Positions 17,704 to 27,974 of a DNA stretch of 64,000 nt are shown piece after piece. Source of the DNA: a bacterium (GTDB lineage Bacteria; Bacillota; Bacilli; Lactobacillales; Streptococcaceae). A program made the position numbers and the translations under genes. The stretch's first letter is position 1; each line of letters begins with the position of its first letter. The stretch lies in NCBI GenBank assembly GCA_905221065.1, contig CAJNBS010000002.1, positions 186,001 to 250,000 of the forward strand, read 5' to 3'. The notes under the pieces were generated by a model that saw only the letters and a list, made by a program, of their open reading frames with translations, was not told the origin of the DNA and did not search any database.

Positions 17704-18816
17704 ATGAATGATAAAGTAAAATTGTTTGTCTTGGCAGGGATTTTTTTCCTAGCCATAACCGGTTTCTATTTTCTATTGATGCGAAATGCAGGGCAGACAG
17801 ATACCTCGCAAATTGAGAAAGCGGCAGTTAGCCAAGGAGGAAAAACAGTGAAAAAAACAGAAATTAGTAAAGATGCAGATTTGCACGAAATTTATCTAGC
17901 TGGAGGATGTTTCTGGGGAGTGGAGGAATACTTCTCACGTGTGCCTGGAGTGACAGATGCCGTTTCAGGCTATGCGAACGGTAGAGGGGAAACAACCAAG
18001 TACGAATTGATTAACCAAACAGGTCATGCGGAGACTGTCCATGTTACTTATGATGCCAAGCAAATTTCCCTCAAGGAAATCTTGCTACATTACTTCCGCA
18101 TTATCAATCCAACCAGCAAAAATAAACAAGGAAATGACGTGGGAACCCAGTATCGTACCGGTGTTTATTACACAGATGACAAGGATTTAGAGGTGATTAA
18201 TCAAGTCTTTGATGAGGTGGCTAAGAAATACGACCAACCTCTAGCAGTTGAAAAGGAGCCCTTGAAGAATTTTGTGGTGGCAGAGGATTACCATCAAGAC
18301 TACCTTAAGAAAAATCCAAATGGCTACTGTCATATCAACGTCAATCAGGCTGCCTACCCCGTCATTGATGCCAGCAAATATCCTAAACCAAGTGACGAGG
18401 AATTGAAAAAGACCTTGTCACCTGAAGAGTATGCAGTTACCCAGAAAAATCAAACAGAACGAGCTTTTTCAAACCGCTACTGGGATAAATTCGAATCCGG
18501 TATCTATGTGGATGTGGCAACTGGCGAACCCCTCTTTTCATCAAAGGACAAGTTTGAGTCTGGTTGTGGATGGCCTAGTTTCACCCAACCAATCAGTCCA
18601 GATGTTGCTACCTACAAGGAAGATAAGTCTTACAATATGACGCGCATGGAAGTGAGAAGCCGAGTTGGAGATTCTCACCTTGGCCATGTCTTTACGGACG
18701 GCCCACAGGACAAGGGTGGCTTGCGCTACTGTATCAATAGTCTATCTATCCGCTTTATTCCTAAAGACCAAATGGAAGAAAAAGGCTATGCTTATTTACT
18801 AGATTATGTCGATTAA
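17704..18816 (+). CDS. msrAB2: Bifunctional peptide methionine sulfoxide reductase MsrA/MsrB
   Basis: 370 aa, membrane-anchored by an N-terminal helix (residues about 7-26). The MsrA domain carries [11 protein letters not shown] (catalytic Cys about residue 69). The MsrB domain carries CGWPSF and the catalytic GLRYCINS near the end. It repairs both epimers of oxidised Met on surface proteins, drawing electrons from the lipoprotein encoded 9 bp upstream. This suits an organism that makes H2O2 with SpxB and LctO, both in this window. Confidence 0.95.
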   Translation: MNDKVKLFVLAGIFFLAITGFYFLLMRNAGQTDTSQIEKAAVSQGGKTVKKTEISKDADLHEIYLAGGCFWGVEEYFSRVPGVTDAVSGYANGRGETTKYELINQTGHAETVHVTYDAKQISLKEILLHYFRIINPTSKNKQGNDVGTQYRTGVYYTDDKDLEVINQVFDEVAKKYDQPLAVEKEPLKNFVVAEDYHQDYLKKNPNGYCHINVNQAAYPVIDASKYPKPSDEELKKTLSPEEYAVTQKNQTERAFSNRYWDKFESGIYVDVATGEPLFSSKDKFESGCGWPSFTQPISPDVATYKEDKSYNMTRMEVRSRVGDSHLGHVFTDGPQDKGGLRYCINSLSIRFIPKDQMEEKGYAYLLDYVD

Positions 18817-18886
18817 GAAGTCTTTCCTAAGCAGTTAGAGGAGAATTTTGCTATACTGATACTAGTAAGTGACAAAGGAGCAGACC

Positions 18887-19624
18887 ATGACCTACACAAT
18901 CTTAATCGTAGAAGATGAGTATCTGGTAAGACAAGGTTTGACCAAGCTGGTCAATGTAGCGGCCTACGATATGGAAATCATCGGTCAGGCTGAAAATGGA
19001 AGGCAGGCTTGGGATTTGATCCAAAAACAGGTGCCAGATATCATTTTAACCGATATCAACATGCCTCAGCTAAATGGCATCCAGTTGGCCAGTCTAGTCC
19101 GAGAAACCTATCCTCAGGTGCATCTAGTTTTTTTGACAGGTTATGATGATTTTGATTATGCCTTGTCTGCTGTTAAACTCGGTGTGGATGACTACTTGCT
19201 CAAGCCCTTTTCTCGTCAGGACATTGAGGAAATGTTGGGGAAAATCAAGCAAAAACTAGACAAGGAAGAAAAAGAAGAGCAGTTACAAGATTTACTGACC
19301 GCTAAGTTTGAGGGAAACCTGGCTCAGAAAATCCAGTCTCATCTGGCTGACAGCCAATTTAGTTTAAAGTCTTTGGCCAGTGACTTGGGCTTTAGTCCGA
19401 CTTATCTGAGTTCCTTGATTAAGAAAGAGCTGGGCCTGCCTTTTCAGGATTATCTGGTAAGAGAGCGTGTCAAACAAGCCAAACTCTTGCTTCTGACCAC
19501 AGATTTAAAGATTTATGAGATAGCCGAAAAGGTTGGATTTGAAGATATGAACTACTTTACTCAGCGTTTCAAACAGATTGCAGGCGTGACGCCTCGTCAG
19601 TTTAAGAAGGGAGAAGGTCGATGA
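18887..19624 (+). CDS. rr09: AraC/YesN-type response regulator (pneumococcal RR09-like)
   Basis: 245 aa. It has an N-terminal receiver domain with phosphoacceptor D56 (LTDINMP) and the lysine in DDYLLKPFSR, and a C-terminal AraC-type double HTH (LSSLIKKELGLPFQDYL, EIAEKVGFEDMNYFTQRFKQ). ATG 18887 is preceded by AAAGGAG; an upstream GTG is unlikely. TGCTATACT at 18849-18857 looks like its extended -10. Overlaps the kinase gene by 4 bp. Position before zmpB matches TCS09 in pneumococcus, which has been linked to carbohydrate use and virulence. Confidence 0.92.
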   Translation: MTYTILIVEDEYLVRQGLTKLVNVAAYDMEIIGQAENGRQAWDLIQKQVPDIILTDINMPQLNGIQLASLVRETYPQVHLVFLTGYDDFDYALSAVKLGVDDYLLKPFSRQDIEEMLGKIKQKLDKEEKEEQLQDLLTAKFEGNLAQKIQSHLADSQFSLKSLASDLGFSPTYLSSLIKKELGLPFQDYLVRERVKQAKLLLLTTDLKIYEIAEKVGFEDMNYFTQRFKQIAGVTPRQFKKGEGR

Positions 19625-21312
19625 AGCGTTCTTCTCTCCTAGTCAGAATGGTTATTTCCATCTTTCTGGTCTTTCTCATTCTCCTAGCTCTGGTCGGGAC
19701 TTTCTATTATCAATCTAGTTCTTCAGCCATTGAGGCCACTATTGAGGGCAATAGCCAAACGACCATTAGTCAAACTAGCCACTTTATTCAGTCTTATATC
19801 AAAAAATTAGAAACCACCTCTACCAGTTTGACCCAGCAGAAGGATCTCCTAGCCTATGCTGAGAATCCCAGTCAAGACAAGGTTAAGGGAATTCGAGAGC
19901 TGTTTTTGACCATTTTAAAGGCAGACCAGGACTTGAAAATGGTAGTTCTGGTCACCAAATCCGGTCAGGTCATTTCTACAGATGATAGTGTGCAAATGAA
20001 AACTTCCTCTGATATGATGGCTGAGGATTGGTACCAAAAGGCCATTCATCAGGGGGCTAAACCAGTTTTAACCCCAGCTCGTAAATCAGATAGTCAGTGG
20101 GTTATTTCTGTCACTCAGGAACTTGTTGATGCAAAGGGGGCCAATCTTGGCGTACTTCGCTTGGATATTTCCTATGAAACTTTGGAAGCCTATCTTAACC
20201 AACTTCAGTTGGGTCAGCAGGGTTTTGCCTTTATCATCAATGAAAACCATGAATTTGTCTACCATCCTCAACACACAGTTTATAGTTCATCTAGCGAAAT
20301 GGAGGCTATGAAACCTTACATTGAGACGGGGCAGGGCTACACTCTGGACCACAAATCCTACGTCAGTCAGGAACAGATTGCAGGAACTGATTGGACGGTT
20401 ATAGGAGTGTCTTCATTGGAGAAGTTAGACCAGGTTCGGAGTCAGCTCTTGTGGACCTTGCTTGGGGCTAGTGTTACCTCTCTTCTTGCCTGTCTCTGCT
20501 TGGTGTGGTTCAGTCTCAAGCGTTGGATTGCCCCTTTGAAGGATTTGAGAGAAACAATGTTGGAAATTGCTTCTGGTACACAAAATCTGCGTGCCAAGGA
20601 AACTGGTGCATATGAGTTGAGAGAAGTGACTCGTCAGTTCAATGCCATGTTAGATCAGATTGATCAGTTGATGGCAGATGTGCGCAGGCAGGAAGAAACG
20701 ACCCGTCAGTATGAACTTCAAGCCCTGTCGAGCCAGATTAATCCGCATTTTCTCTACAACACCTTGGACACCATCATCTGGATGGCTGAATTTCAGGATA
20801 GTCAGAGAGTGGTTCAGGTGACCAAGTCCTTGGCAACCTATTTCCGCCTAGCGCTCAATCAAGGCAAGGATTTGATTTGCCTGTCTGACGAAATTAACCA
20901 TGTTCGCCAGTATCTCTTTATCCAGAAACAACGCTATGGGGATAAACTAGAATATGAAATTGATGAAAATCCTGCCTTTGATAACCTAGTCTTGCCTAAA
21001 CTGGTGCTACAACCTCTGGTAGAAAATGCTCTTTACCACGGCATCAAGGAGAAGGAAGGCCAGGGACATATTATAGTTTCTGTCCAGAAACAGGATAGAG
21101 GACTAGTCATCCGCATTGAGGATGATGGCGTTGGCTTCCAATCTACTGGCGATAGTAGTCAAAGTCAGCTCAAACGTGGGGGAGTTGGTCTGCAAAATGT
21201 TGACCAGCGGCTCAAACTTCATTTTGGAGACAATTACCAGATGAAGATTGATTCTGCACCCGACAAAGGAACGACGGTTGAAATATACATAAATAGAATA
21301 GAAACTAGCTAA
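19621..21312 (+). CDS. hk09: Sensor histidine kinase, YesM/LytS type (HK09-like)
   Basis: 563 aa. There is a transmembrane helix at residues about 8-28, an extracellular dCache-like sensor to about 275, a second helix (about 280-300), then a HAMP domain (RWIAPLKDLRETM). The His_kinase domain has SSQINPHFLYNTLDTI with the phosphorylated His in NPHFLYN. The ATPase domain has EDDGVGF and GGVGLQNVDQRL. Coupled to the regulator by ATGA overlap. Cache-type YesM kinases commonly sense small extracellular ligands; the ligand is unknown here. Confidence 0.92.
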   Translation: MKRSSLLVRMVISIFLVFLILLALVGTFYYQSSSSAIEATIEGNSQTTISQTSHFIQSYIKKLETTSTSLTQQKDLLAYAENPSQDKVKGIRELFLTILKADQDLKMVVLVTKSGQVISTDDSVQMKTSSDMMAEDWYQKAIHQGAKPVLTPARKSDSQWVISVTQELVDAKGANLGVLRLDISYETLEAYLNQLQLGQQGFAFIINENHEFVYHPQHTVYSSSSEMEAMKPYIETGQGYTLDHKSYVSQEQIAGTDWTVIGVSSLEKLDQVRSQLLWTLLGASVTSLLACLCLVWFSLKRWIAPLKDLRETMLEIASGTQNLRAKETGAYELREVTRQFNAMLDQIDQLMADVRRQEETTRQYELQALSSQINPHFLYNTLDTIIWMAEFQDSQRVVQVTKSLATYFRLALNQGKDLICLSDEINHVRQYLFIQKQRYGDKLEYEIDENPAFDNLVLPKLVLQPLVENALYHGIKEKEGQGHIIVSVQKQDRGLVIRIEDDGVGFQSTGDSSQSQLKRGGVGLQNVDQRLKLHFGDNYQMKIDSAPDKGTTVEIYINRIETS

Positions 21313-21339
21313 CTCCCGGTCAATTCTGGGAGTTTTATG
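21311..21339 (+). terminator. Terminator of the two-component operon
   Basis: AACTCCC and GGGAGTT arms around a 10-nt loop, followed by a short T run, right after the kinase stop. Confidence 0.7.
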
Positions 21340-21371
21340 CGTAATTGGGCAAGCTTTCTAGGTTGTCTATC

Positions 21372-21400
21372 TTGCTAAAAACAAGAAAAAACGATATGAT
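21372..21400 (+). promoter_or_regulatory. Promoter ahead of the 21427 gene and zmpB
   Basis: TTGCTA at 21372-21377, a 17-bp spacer and TATGAT at 21395-21400. Confidence 0.5.
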
Positions 21401-21426
21401 AGATAATGACAAAAGAGGTATCAAGT

Positions 21427-21990
21427 ATGAAGGAAAAAGACATTCAAAGAGAAACAAGCCAGATTGTAGAAGATGTATTGGAAAAGGCCAATTTGAAGCA
21501 AGGATCTATCTTTGTTTTGGGCCTTTCTTCTAGTGAAGTCATAGGTGGTCAGATTGGCAAGGAATCTAGCCAAGAAATTGGCGAAATCATTGTGAAAACC
21601 ATCCTAGATATCCTAGAGGAAAAAGGAATTCATCTAGCTGTTCAAGGTTGTGAACATGTCAATCGAGCCCTCGTTGTTGAACGTCAGGTGGCAGAGCAGT
21701 TTGGTCTGGAAATCGTCAGTGTCCTTCCGACTCTTCATGCAGGAGGTTCGGGTCAGTTGGCAGCCTTCAAGTTTATGCAGGATCCAGTTGAGGTTGAATT
21801 TATCAAGGCTCATGCTGGATTGGATATCGGAGATACTGCAATTGGCATGCATGTCAAGCATGTTCAGGTTCCGATTCGCCCTCTTTTGAGAGAGATTGGT
21901 CATGCCCACGTAACGGCGCTGGCTAGTCGTCCCAAATTAATCGGAGGCGCGCGTGCGCATTATCCTCAAGATTCTATTAGAAAGTCGTGA
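21427..21990 (+). CDS. UPF0340 / TIGR01440 family protein
   Basis: 187 aa, conserved in Firmicutes with no established function (YwlG group). Family-typical stretches are [17 protein letters not shown] and the C-terminal block [18 protein letters not shown], ending with [11 protein letters not shown] 21427 has AAAGAGG 7 nt upstream; an in-frame ATG at 21406 lacks one. It is soluble with no signal peptide. The stop lies 2 bp before the ATG of the zmpB-type gene, so transcription may continue into zmpB. Confidence 0.88.
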   Translation: MKEKDIQRETSQIVEDVLEKANLKQGSIFVLGLSSSEVIGGQIGKESSQEIGEIIVKTILDILEEKGIHLAVQGCEHVNRALVVERQVAEQFGLEIVSVLPTLHAGGSGQLAAFKFMQDPVEVEFIKAHAGLDIGDTAIGMHVKHVQVPIRPLLREIGHAHVTALASRPKLIGGARAHYPQDSIRKS

Positions 21991-21992
21991 GA

Positions 21993-24900
21993 ATGAAAAA
22001 AACAAAACAACAACTAGAAAAAATCACCAAATATTCGATTCGTAAGCTAACTGTTGGGGTAGGTCCTGTAGCCATCGGGGCCTTCCTTTTTGGTGCTAGT
22101 ACCCTTTCAGTAGATAAGGTACAAGCCAATGAAGTTGGTGGTGCTCATAGCGTTCATTACCGTTATTTGGCGGAGCAGGAATTGACTGAGTCTGAAAAAG
22201 CCCTGATTCACCATGAGGTTCCTACAGAATTTCAAGATGATGATATTCTCTATGTAGTTTATCGCAAGAAGGCAACTAACAGTCAACAACTTCCATACAC
22301 AGGAAGTAAGGAACTAGCTCTAGCAGGTCTTGGCTTGGCAACTGCCTCTCTAGCAGTCTTTTTGGTGTCCAAAAAAGGTCGCAAAGAGGTTCTAGGTGTT
22401 CTCTTGATTGGTTCTTTAGGAGCCAGCACTTTTGTACCTTATGGGACATTTGCATTTGAAAATAAGGAATTGCTTTCTTATAACCAAACTATTTCAGCCT
22501 CTACACATGAAGGCTTGGCTGAAGGGATTATCCACATTGATGGCTATGAATACATTGGATACTTTAAGGAAGCGGAACTCCATCCATCAAGACCAGCTTC
22601 AGCTGAACAGCCTCAGTTGCCAGTAGAAAAGCAAAGTTCAAAAGAAATCGAGAAAACAGAAGTCGTTCAAGAAAGACCTGCTCTTGCTCCGGAAACTGTC
22701 GTTGAAAAACCTGTAGTAGAGAATCCAGTTGCCCCTGCTGTTGAAGAAAGACCAGTTTCTGAGAAGCCTCAGGTTAGACAGGAAGAGAGCTTGGTAGAGA
22801 TTCCTTTTGAAACGGTGACAAGCCCAGATGCGAATTTGGCAGAAGGACAGACTCGTATCGTCACAGCCGGAGTAAATGGTAAGCGTCGCCTTGTAACCAA
22901 AGTTTCGATGGTTAACGGTCAAGAAGTTAGAGAAGTCATCGAAGATCAAGTAGTCCAAAATCCTGTGTCGCAAGTCATTGCTGTCGGAACTAAGAAAGAG
23001 GTGCAACCTGCTCCAACTCCAGTACCACAAGCTGAACCAAATCACCAAGCAGCTAAAGGTACGCAAGAAGAAGGCAAAGAAGGCCAATCTTTAACGCAGT
23101 CAGAATTGCCAGAGGCTACAGTAGAGTCTAAAGGAATTCAAGAGGTAGGTAAGGAAGGTCAAGCCTTAACGCAACCCGAATTACCAGAAGCTCCAGTAGA
23201 GTCTAAAGGAACTCAGGAGGCAGGTAAGGAAGGTCAAGCTCTAACACAAGCTAAATTACCAGAAGCTCAAGTAGAAGTAAAAGGTACACAAGAGGAAGGC
23301 AAGGTAGGTCAAGCCCTTGTTCAAGATCCATTACCTGAGTATAAGGTAACTGAGGGAACCCTTGTTGAAGAATCAACTACAGAAATTGACTACAAAACCG
23401 AAACGACTGAGGATCCAACTAAGTATACAGACGAAGAAACTGTCCTACGAAATGGTGAAAAAGGAAGTCAAGTTACAAAAACAACCTATAAAACGGTAGA
23501 AGGTGTCAAAACTGACCAAGTTCTTTCAACCAGTACGGAAGTGACTAAGGAGCCTGTAAATCAACAGGTAAGCCGTGGTACAAAACCAATTGAAGGAACT
23601 CTTGTAGAGGAAAGCCTTGAAAAAATTCCATTCAAAGAAAAGATTGAAGAAGATGCTCAACTGAAAAAAGGTTTAGAAGTCGTAGCTCAAGAAGGGAAAG
23701 AAGGTCAGAAAAAAATCACTAAGACCTTTAATACTATCAAAGGAGTTAAGACTGAGGATGCACCAAAAGTAACGGAAGAAGTAATTGAGGCCCCTCAAGA
23801 CCGAATTTTGAAACGTGGTACTAAGAGCTTTGAAAAACCAGTATTGACCATCACAGCGGTTGAGCCTAGGGATTTGAAACGGACTTCAGATGTTAAATAC
23901 AGTCTAGAAAATCCAAGTAAGGCAGCCATTAAATCTATCACCCTAACTCTGAAAAAAGGTGATGAGATTGTGAAAACATTGAATGTTTCACCTGACAACT
24001 TAACAGCTAGCCTGACAGATTTGCAATACTACAAAGATTATAAGATTGAAACTAAGATGGTTTATGACCGTGGTGAAGGCGATGAGGAAGTAGTTCTGAA
24101 TGAAGAACCTCTAAGAATTGACCTCAAAAAAGTTGAAATCAAGAACATCAAAGAAACCAGCTTGATGAGTGTAGATGCTGACGGTAACGAAACAGATACT
24201 AGTTTGCTTACGGAAAAACCAGCTGATGTCGCTCCGCTTTATCTACGAGTAACCACTCATGATAACAAAACAACCAGACTGGCTGTTGATAAGATTGAAG
24301 AAGTCACAGTTGATGGCAAGACCTTGTATAAGGTCACTGCCAAAGCACCTGATTTGATTCAACGTAATGCTGATAACACACTTAGCGAAGAGTATGTTCA
24401 TTACTTTGAAAAGCAAAAAGCAAAAGAAGGTAATGTTTACTATAACTTCAAAGAATTAATTGAAGATATGCAAAAAGAACCGACGGGTACCTTTAAGCTT
24501 GGTAGCAATATCAATGCTGCCAACGTTAACCCAGCAGGAAAATCTTATGTTACAAATGCTTTCAAAGGAACATTAACAAGTACTGATGGTAATAAATTTA
24601 CCATTAGCAATATGAACAGACCATTATTCGGTGATATTGTCGGTGGTACAGTAAAAGACCTACTACTTGAAAATGTAAATATCGACATGCCAGAAACCGA
24701 TAGAATCGCACCGATAGCTAACGTTATTAAAAATAATGCTACTGTAGAGAATATTAAAGTAACAGGTAACGTTGTTGGTAACAATGATGTATCTGGGGTG
24801 ATTAATAAAATTGATGGCAGCGGAAAATTAAGTAACGTTGCATTCATCGGTAAAGTCCACGCCGCTGGAAATAAAGGTGGTTACTTAACAGGTATCGTTG

Positions 24901-27900
24901 GTGAAAACTGGAAAGGTATCGTGGAAAAAGCTTATGTTGATGCCGAAATCACAGGTAACAAAGCTAAGGCTGCCGGAATTGTATATTCATCTCAAAACGG
25001 TGGTAACAACAGCACTTTAGGTAAAGAAGGTACCCTTCGAAATTCTGTAGCAAAAGGTTCTATCGAACTTAAAGAAGCTGTTATGTCTGGAGGATTATTA
25101 GGTACTAACTGGGCACTGGGGGCTATTGAAGACAACATCACTATGATGAAAGTTAAGACTGGTGAGATGGTCTTCGGTCACTCTGATATCGATGCTGATG
25201 ATTACTTCACATACTCTAGAACGAAACGTAACTATAGTGTTGAAGGTGTAAGTGAAGGTAAAAAGACTTATAAAAACTCAAATAAAGTCCCTAGCATAAC
25301 TCAAGAAAAAGCGGATGAATTAATCGCTAAAATGGGAATCACTGCCGATAAATTCGAAAGCACACTTCCTGTTGAAGACAAACTGAACAACATTGTAAGT
25401 AAGGCTGATCAATACAAAAATATTGATGACTACGACTCATCTCGTGAGCTTGCTTACCGAAACATTGAAAAACTTCAACCATTCTATAATAAAGAATGGA
25501 TTGTTAACCAAGGTAACAAGATTCCTGCTGGTTCTAAATTATTAACTACAGAAGTTTTGTCTGTTACTGCTATGAAAGGAAATGACTTTGTCACAGACCT
25601 TACAGATGCTGATCACATTATGATTCATTATGCAGATAAGACGAAAGAAATTAAAGCTATTACACAAAAAGAATCGAAGGTTCAACAAGTTCGTGAATAT
25701 AGTATTAACGATTTAGGTGATATTGTTTACACACCAAATAGGGTTGTTAAAGATCGTGCCGATTTGATCAGTGCTATCGAAAGTAAATTGAGTCCAGTTG
25801 AATTGCAATCTGATGATGTTTACAAGTTATTCGGAAAAAATGGTGACGGAAAAGTTAACGCAATTAAGAACCTTTACTTAGAAGAAAGCTTCAAGTATGT
25901 TAAAGATAATCTTACTCAATTCGTTACGAAGTTAGTGGAAAATGAAGATCATCAGCTTAACACTGATGAAGCCGCTAAACGTGCCTTGATTAAGAAAATT
26001 GATGACAATAAGGCTGCAGTTCTTCTTGGTTTGTCTTACCTCAACCGTTACTACGGAGTTAAGTTCGATGACTTTAACATTAAAGAGTTAATGTTATTCA
26101 AACCTGACTTCTACGGTAAGAATGTTAGTGTCTTAGATAGAATCATCAATATTGGTTCTAAAGAAAACAATGTAAAAGGTGACCGTACTCACGATGCATA
26201 CCGTGAAGTGATCGCTGGTGCTACTGGTAAAGGTAATTTACATGAGTTCTTGAAATACAATATGGAACTCTTCACAAGTGACACAGACTTAAACGATTGG
26301 TTCATTAAAGCAACTAAAGATAATGTATATGTCGTTGAACCAACAACTACAAATCCTGCATTCGCAGATAAGAAACACAGAGCTTATGAAGGATTAAATA
26401 ACGATGTTCACGGTAAGATGATTCTTCCCCTTCTGAACCTAAAAGATGCACATATGTTCTTAATCTCAACATATAACACTATGGCATACAGCTCATTTGA
26501 GAAATATGGTAAGTATACTGAAGCTGAGCGTGAGGCATTCAAGGCTGAAATTAATAAAGTAGCTAAAGGTCAACAAAATTACCTAGATTTCTGGTCACGT
26601 TTATCATTAGATAAAGTTCGTAATCAATTATTGAAGAGTCAAAATATGGTACCAACTCCAGTATTAGATAACCAAAACTATAAAGGAATCAGCACAGATA
26701 AATACGGACACACTGCTAGTGGTAAAGATGTTGCGCCAGTACGTGAATTATATGGACCAACAGGTCGTTATCATGCAACTGATGGACGAATGGGAGCGGT
26801 AGCTCGTGTTTATCCTAAACCATATAAAGATGATTCTGTTTTCTTCATGGTGACAGATATGATTAGTGATTTTGGTATTTCAGCCTTTACTCACGAAACA
26901 ACTCACGTAAATGATCGTATGGTTTATTTAGGAGGTTCAGGACATCGTGAAGGTACGGACTTAGAAGCGTTTGCTCAAGGGATGCTACAATCTCCTGCTG
27001 AATCCAGTCCAAATGGTGACTTTAAAGCATTAGGATTAAACATGGCCTATGAACGTCCAAATAACGGAAACCAATGGTATAACACTAATCCAAATGACCT
27101 TGCATCTCGAGAAGAGATCGATCATTACATGAAAGGTTTCAATGATACGCTCATGCTTCTTGATTATCTAGAAGGTGAAGCCGTACTTAATAAAGGCAGC
27201 AAAGAACTAAACAACGCTTGGTTCAAGAAAGTGGATAAGAAATTACGCGGAGCGAATACGAAAAATCAATATGATGTAGTTCGTGATCTGAATGACGAAG
27301 AAAAGGCATATGATTTAAATTCTGTTAATGACTTAATAGAGAAAAACTTCATGACAAAACATGGTCCTGGTAATGCTACATATGACCCAACTGGATTTGG
27401 AACTGCCTATGTAACAGTGCCTATAACTGCAGGTATCTATGGTGGTAATACAAGTGAAGGAGCTCCTGGCTCAATGTCATTCAAACATAACACCTTCCGT
27501 ATGTGGGGTTACTTTGGATATGAAAAAGGCTTCCTAAACTACGCTTCAAATATGTTAAAAGCTGAATCTAAAAAAGCTGGTAACGCTACTTTAGGTGACG
27601 ACTTCATCATTAAGAAAGTTTCTGATGGTAAATTTACTTCTCTAGAAGCTTGGAAGAAAGAATACTTCAAAGAAGTTGTGGATAAAGCGAAAGCAGGATT
27701 TAACCCTGTTACAATCGACGGTACTACATACAGTAGTTATGATGACTTGAAGAATGCATTTGCTGCAGCAGTTGATAAAGATAAAGCTACTCTTAAAACT
27801 GATAAAAATGGAAACAAATCTGTTTCTACAAACAATACAGTTACACTCAAAGAGAAATTATACAAAAAACTTCTTCAACAAACAAACAGCTTTAAAACTT

Positions 27901-27914
27901 CAATCTTTAAGTAA
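21993..27914 (+). CDS. zmpB: ZmpB-type surface zinc metalloprotease (peptidase M26)
   Basis: Large cell-wall protease of the IgA1-protease family, about 1973 aa. Order: YSIRK signal peptide (KYSIRKLTVGVGPVAIGAF), an unusually N-terminal sortase motif LPYTG followed by a hydrophobic segment, four 25-aa repeats (residues about 355-454, KGTQEEGKEGQ core), three G5 domains (each ending in a GTK motif), and the catalytic M26 region. Zinc ligands are HETTH at about 1634-1638 and Glu about 20 residues later (TDLEAF). An N-terminal LPxTG is a known feature of this family. The GTG at 21987 is an alternative start. Substrate specificity (IgA1 or other) cannot be decided. Confidence 0.92.
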   Translation: MKKTKQQLEKITKYSIRKLTVGVGPVAIGAFLFGASTLSVDKVQANEVGGAHSVHYRYLAEQELTESEKALIHHEVPTEFQDDDILYVVYRKKATNSQQLPYTGSKELALAGLGLATASLAVFLVSKKGRKEVLGVLLIGSLGASTFVPYGTFAFENKELLSYNQTISASTHEGLAEGIIHIDGYEYIGYFKEAELHPSRPASAEQPQLPVEKQSSKEIEKTEVVQERPALAPETVVEKPVVENPVAPAVEERPVSEKPQVRQEESLVEIPFETVTSPDANLAEGQTRIVTAGVNGKRRLVTKVSMVNGQEVREVIEDQVVQNPVSQVIAVGTKKEVQPAPTPVPQAEPNHQAAKGTQEEGKEGQSLTQSELPEATVESKGIQEVGKEGQALTQPELPEAPVESKGTQEAGKEGQALTQAKLPEAQVEVKGTQEEGKVGQALVQDPLPEYKVTEGTLVEESTTEIDYKTETTEDPTKYTDEETVLRNGEKGSQVTKTTYKTVEGVKTDQVLSTSTEVTKEPVNQQVSRGTKPIEGTLVEESLEKIPFKEKIEEDAQLKKGLEVVAQEGKEGQKKITKTFNTIKGVKTEDAPKVTEEVIEAPQDRILKRGTKSFEKPVLTITAVEPRDLKRTSDVKYSLENPSKAAIKSITLTLKKGDEIVKTLNVSPDNLTASLTDLQYYKDYKIETKMVYDRGEGDEEVVLNEEPLRIDLKKVEIKNIKETSLMSVDADGNETDTSLLTEKPADVAPLYLRVTTHDNKTTRLAVDKIEEVTVDGKTLYKVTAKAPDLIQRNADNTLSEEYVHYFEKQKAKEGNVYYNFKELIEDMQKEPTGTFKLGSNINAANVNPAGKSYVTNAFKGTLTSTDGNKFTISNMNRPLFGDIVGGTVKDLLLENVNIDMPETDRIAPIANVIKNNATVENIKVTGNVVGNNDVSGVINKIDGSGKLSNVAFIGKVHAAGNKGGYLTGIVGENWKGIVEKAYVDAEITGNKAKAAGIVYSSQNGGNNSTLGKEGTLRNSVAKGSIELKEAVMSGGLLGTNWALGAIEDNITMMKVKTGEMVFGHSDIDADDYFTYSRTKRNYSVEGVSEGKKTYKNSNKVPSITQEKADELIAKMGITADKFESTLPVEDKLNNIVSKADQYKNIDDYDSSRELAYRNIEKLQPFYNKEWIVNQGNKIPAGSKLLTTEVLSVTAMKGNDFVTDLTDADHIMIHYADKTKEIKAITQKESKVQQVREYSINDLGDIVYTPNRVVKDRADLISAIESKLSPVELQSDDVYKLFGKNGDGKVNAIKNLYLEESFKYVKDNLTQFVTKLVENEDHQLNTDEAAKRALIKKIDDNKAAVLLGLSYLNRYYGVKFDDFNIKELMLFKPDFYGKNVSVLDRIINIGSKENNVKGDRTHDAYREVIAGATGKGNLHEFLKYNMELFTSDTDLNDWFIKATKDNVYVVEPTTTNPAFADKKHRAYEGLNNDVHGKMILPLLNLKDAHMFLISTYNTMAYSSFEKYGKYTEAEREAFKAEINKVAKGQQNYLDFWSRLSLDKVRNQLLKSQNMVPTPVLDNQNYKGISTDKYGHTASGKDVAPVRELYGPTGRYHATDGRMGAVARVYPKPYKDDSVFFMVTDMISDFGISAFTHETTHVNDRMVYLGGSGHREGTDLEAFAQGMLQSPAESSPNGDFKALGLNMAYERPNNGNQWYNTNPNDLASREEIDHYMKGFNDTLMLLDYLEGEAVLNKGSKELNNAWFKKVDKKLRGANTKNQYDVVRDLNDEEKAYDLNSVNDLIEKNFMTKHGPGNATYDPTGFGTAYVTVPITAGIYGGNTSEGAPGSMSFKHNTFRMWGYFGYEKGFLNYASNMLKAESKKAGNATLGDDFIIKKVSDGKFTSLEAWKKEYFKEVVDKAKAGFNPVTIDGTTYSSYDDLKNAFAAAVDKDKATLKTDKNGNKSVSTNNTVTLKEKLYKKLLQQTNSFKTSIFK
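23055..23354 (+). repeat. Four 75-bp tandem repeats inside zmpB
   Basis: In-frame 25-codon units starting at 23055, 23130, 23205 and 23280. Their protein consensus is KGTQE(E/A)GKEGQALTQ then LPEA. Such wall-spanning repeats vary in number between strains. Confidence 0.85.
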
Positions 27915-27921
27915 TCGAAAT

Positions 27922-27950
27922 CTCTCATCTGCTTTGCGGATGAGGGTTTT
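27922..27950 (+). terminator. Terminator of zmpB
   Basis: CTCATC and GATGAG arms, extended by ATCTGC/GCGGAT pairing around a TTT loop, followed by a T4 run. Confidence 0.7.
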
Positions 27951-27959
27951 CTTAATTTG

Positions 27960-27968
27960 TGCTATACT
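27960..27968 (+). promoter_or_regulatory. Extended -10 of pabB placed for a leaderless mRNA
   Basis: TGCTATACT at 27960-27968. The pabB ATG starts at 27975, exactly 7 nt after the -10, where transcription would begin. There is no separate Shine-Dalgarno site. Confidence 0.5.
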
Positions 27969-27974
27969 TAAGGT

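Noticed and set aside
23055..23354. Assembly artefact in the zmpB repeats
   Set aside because: Units differ at several positions, keep the frame, and such repeats are normal in this family of surface proteases.
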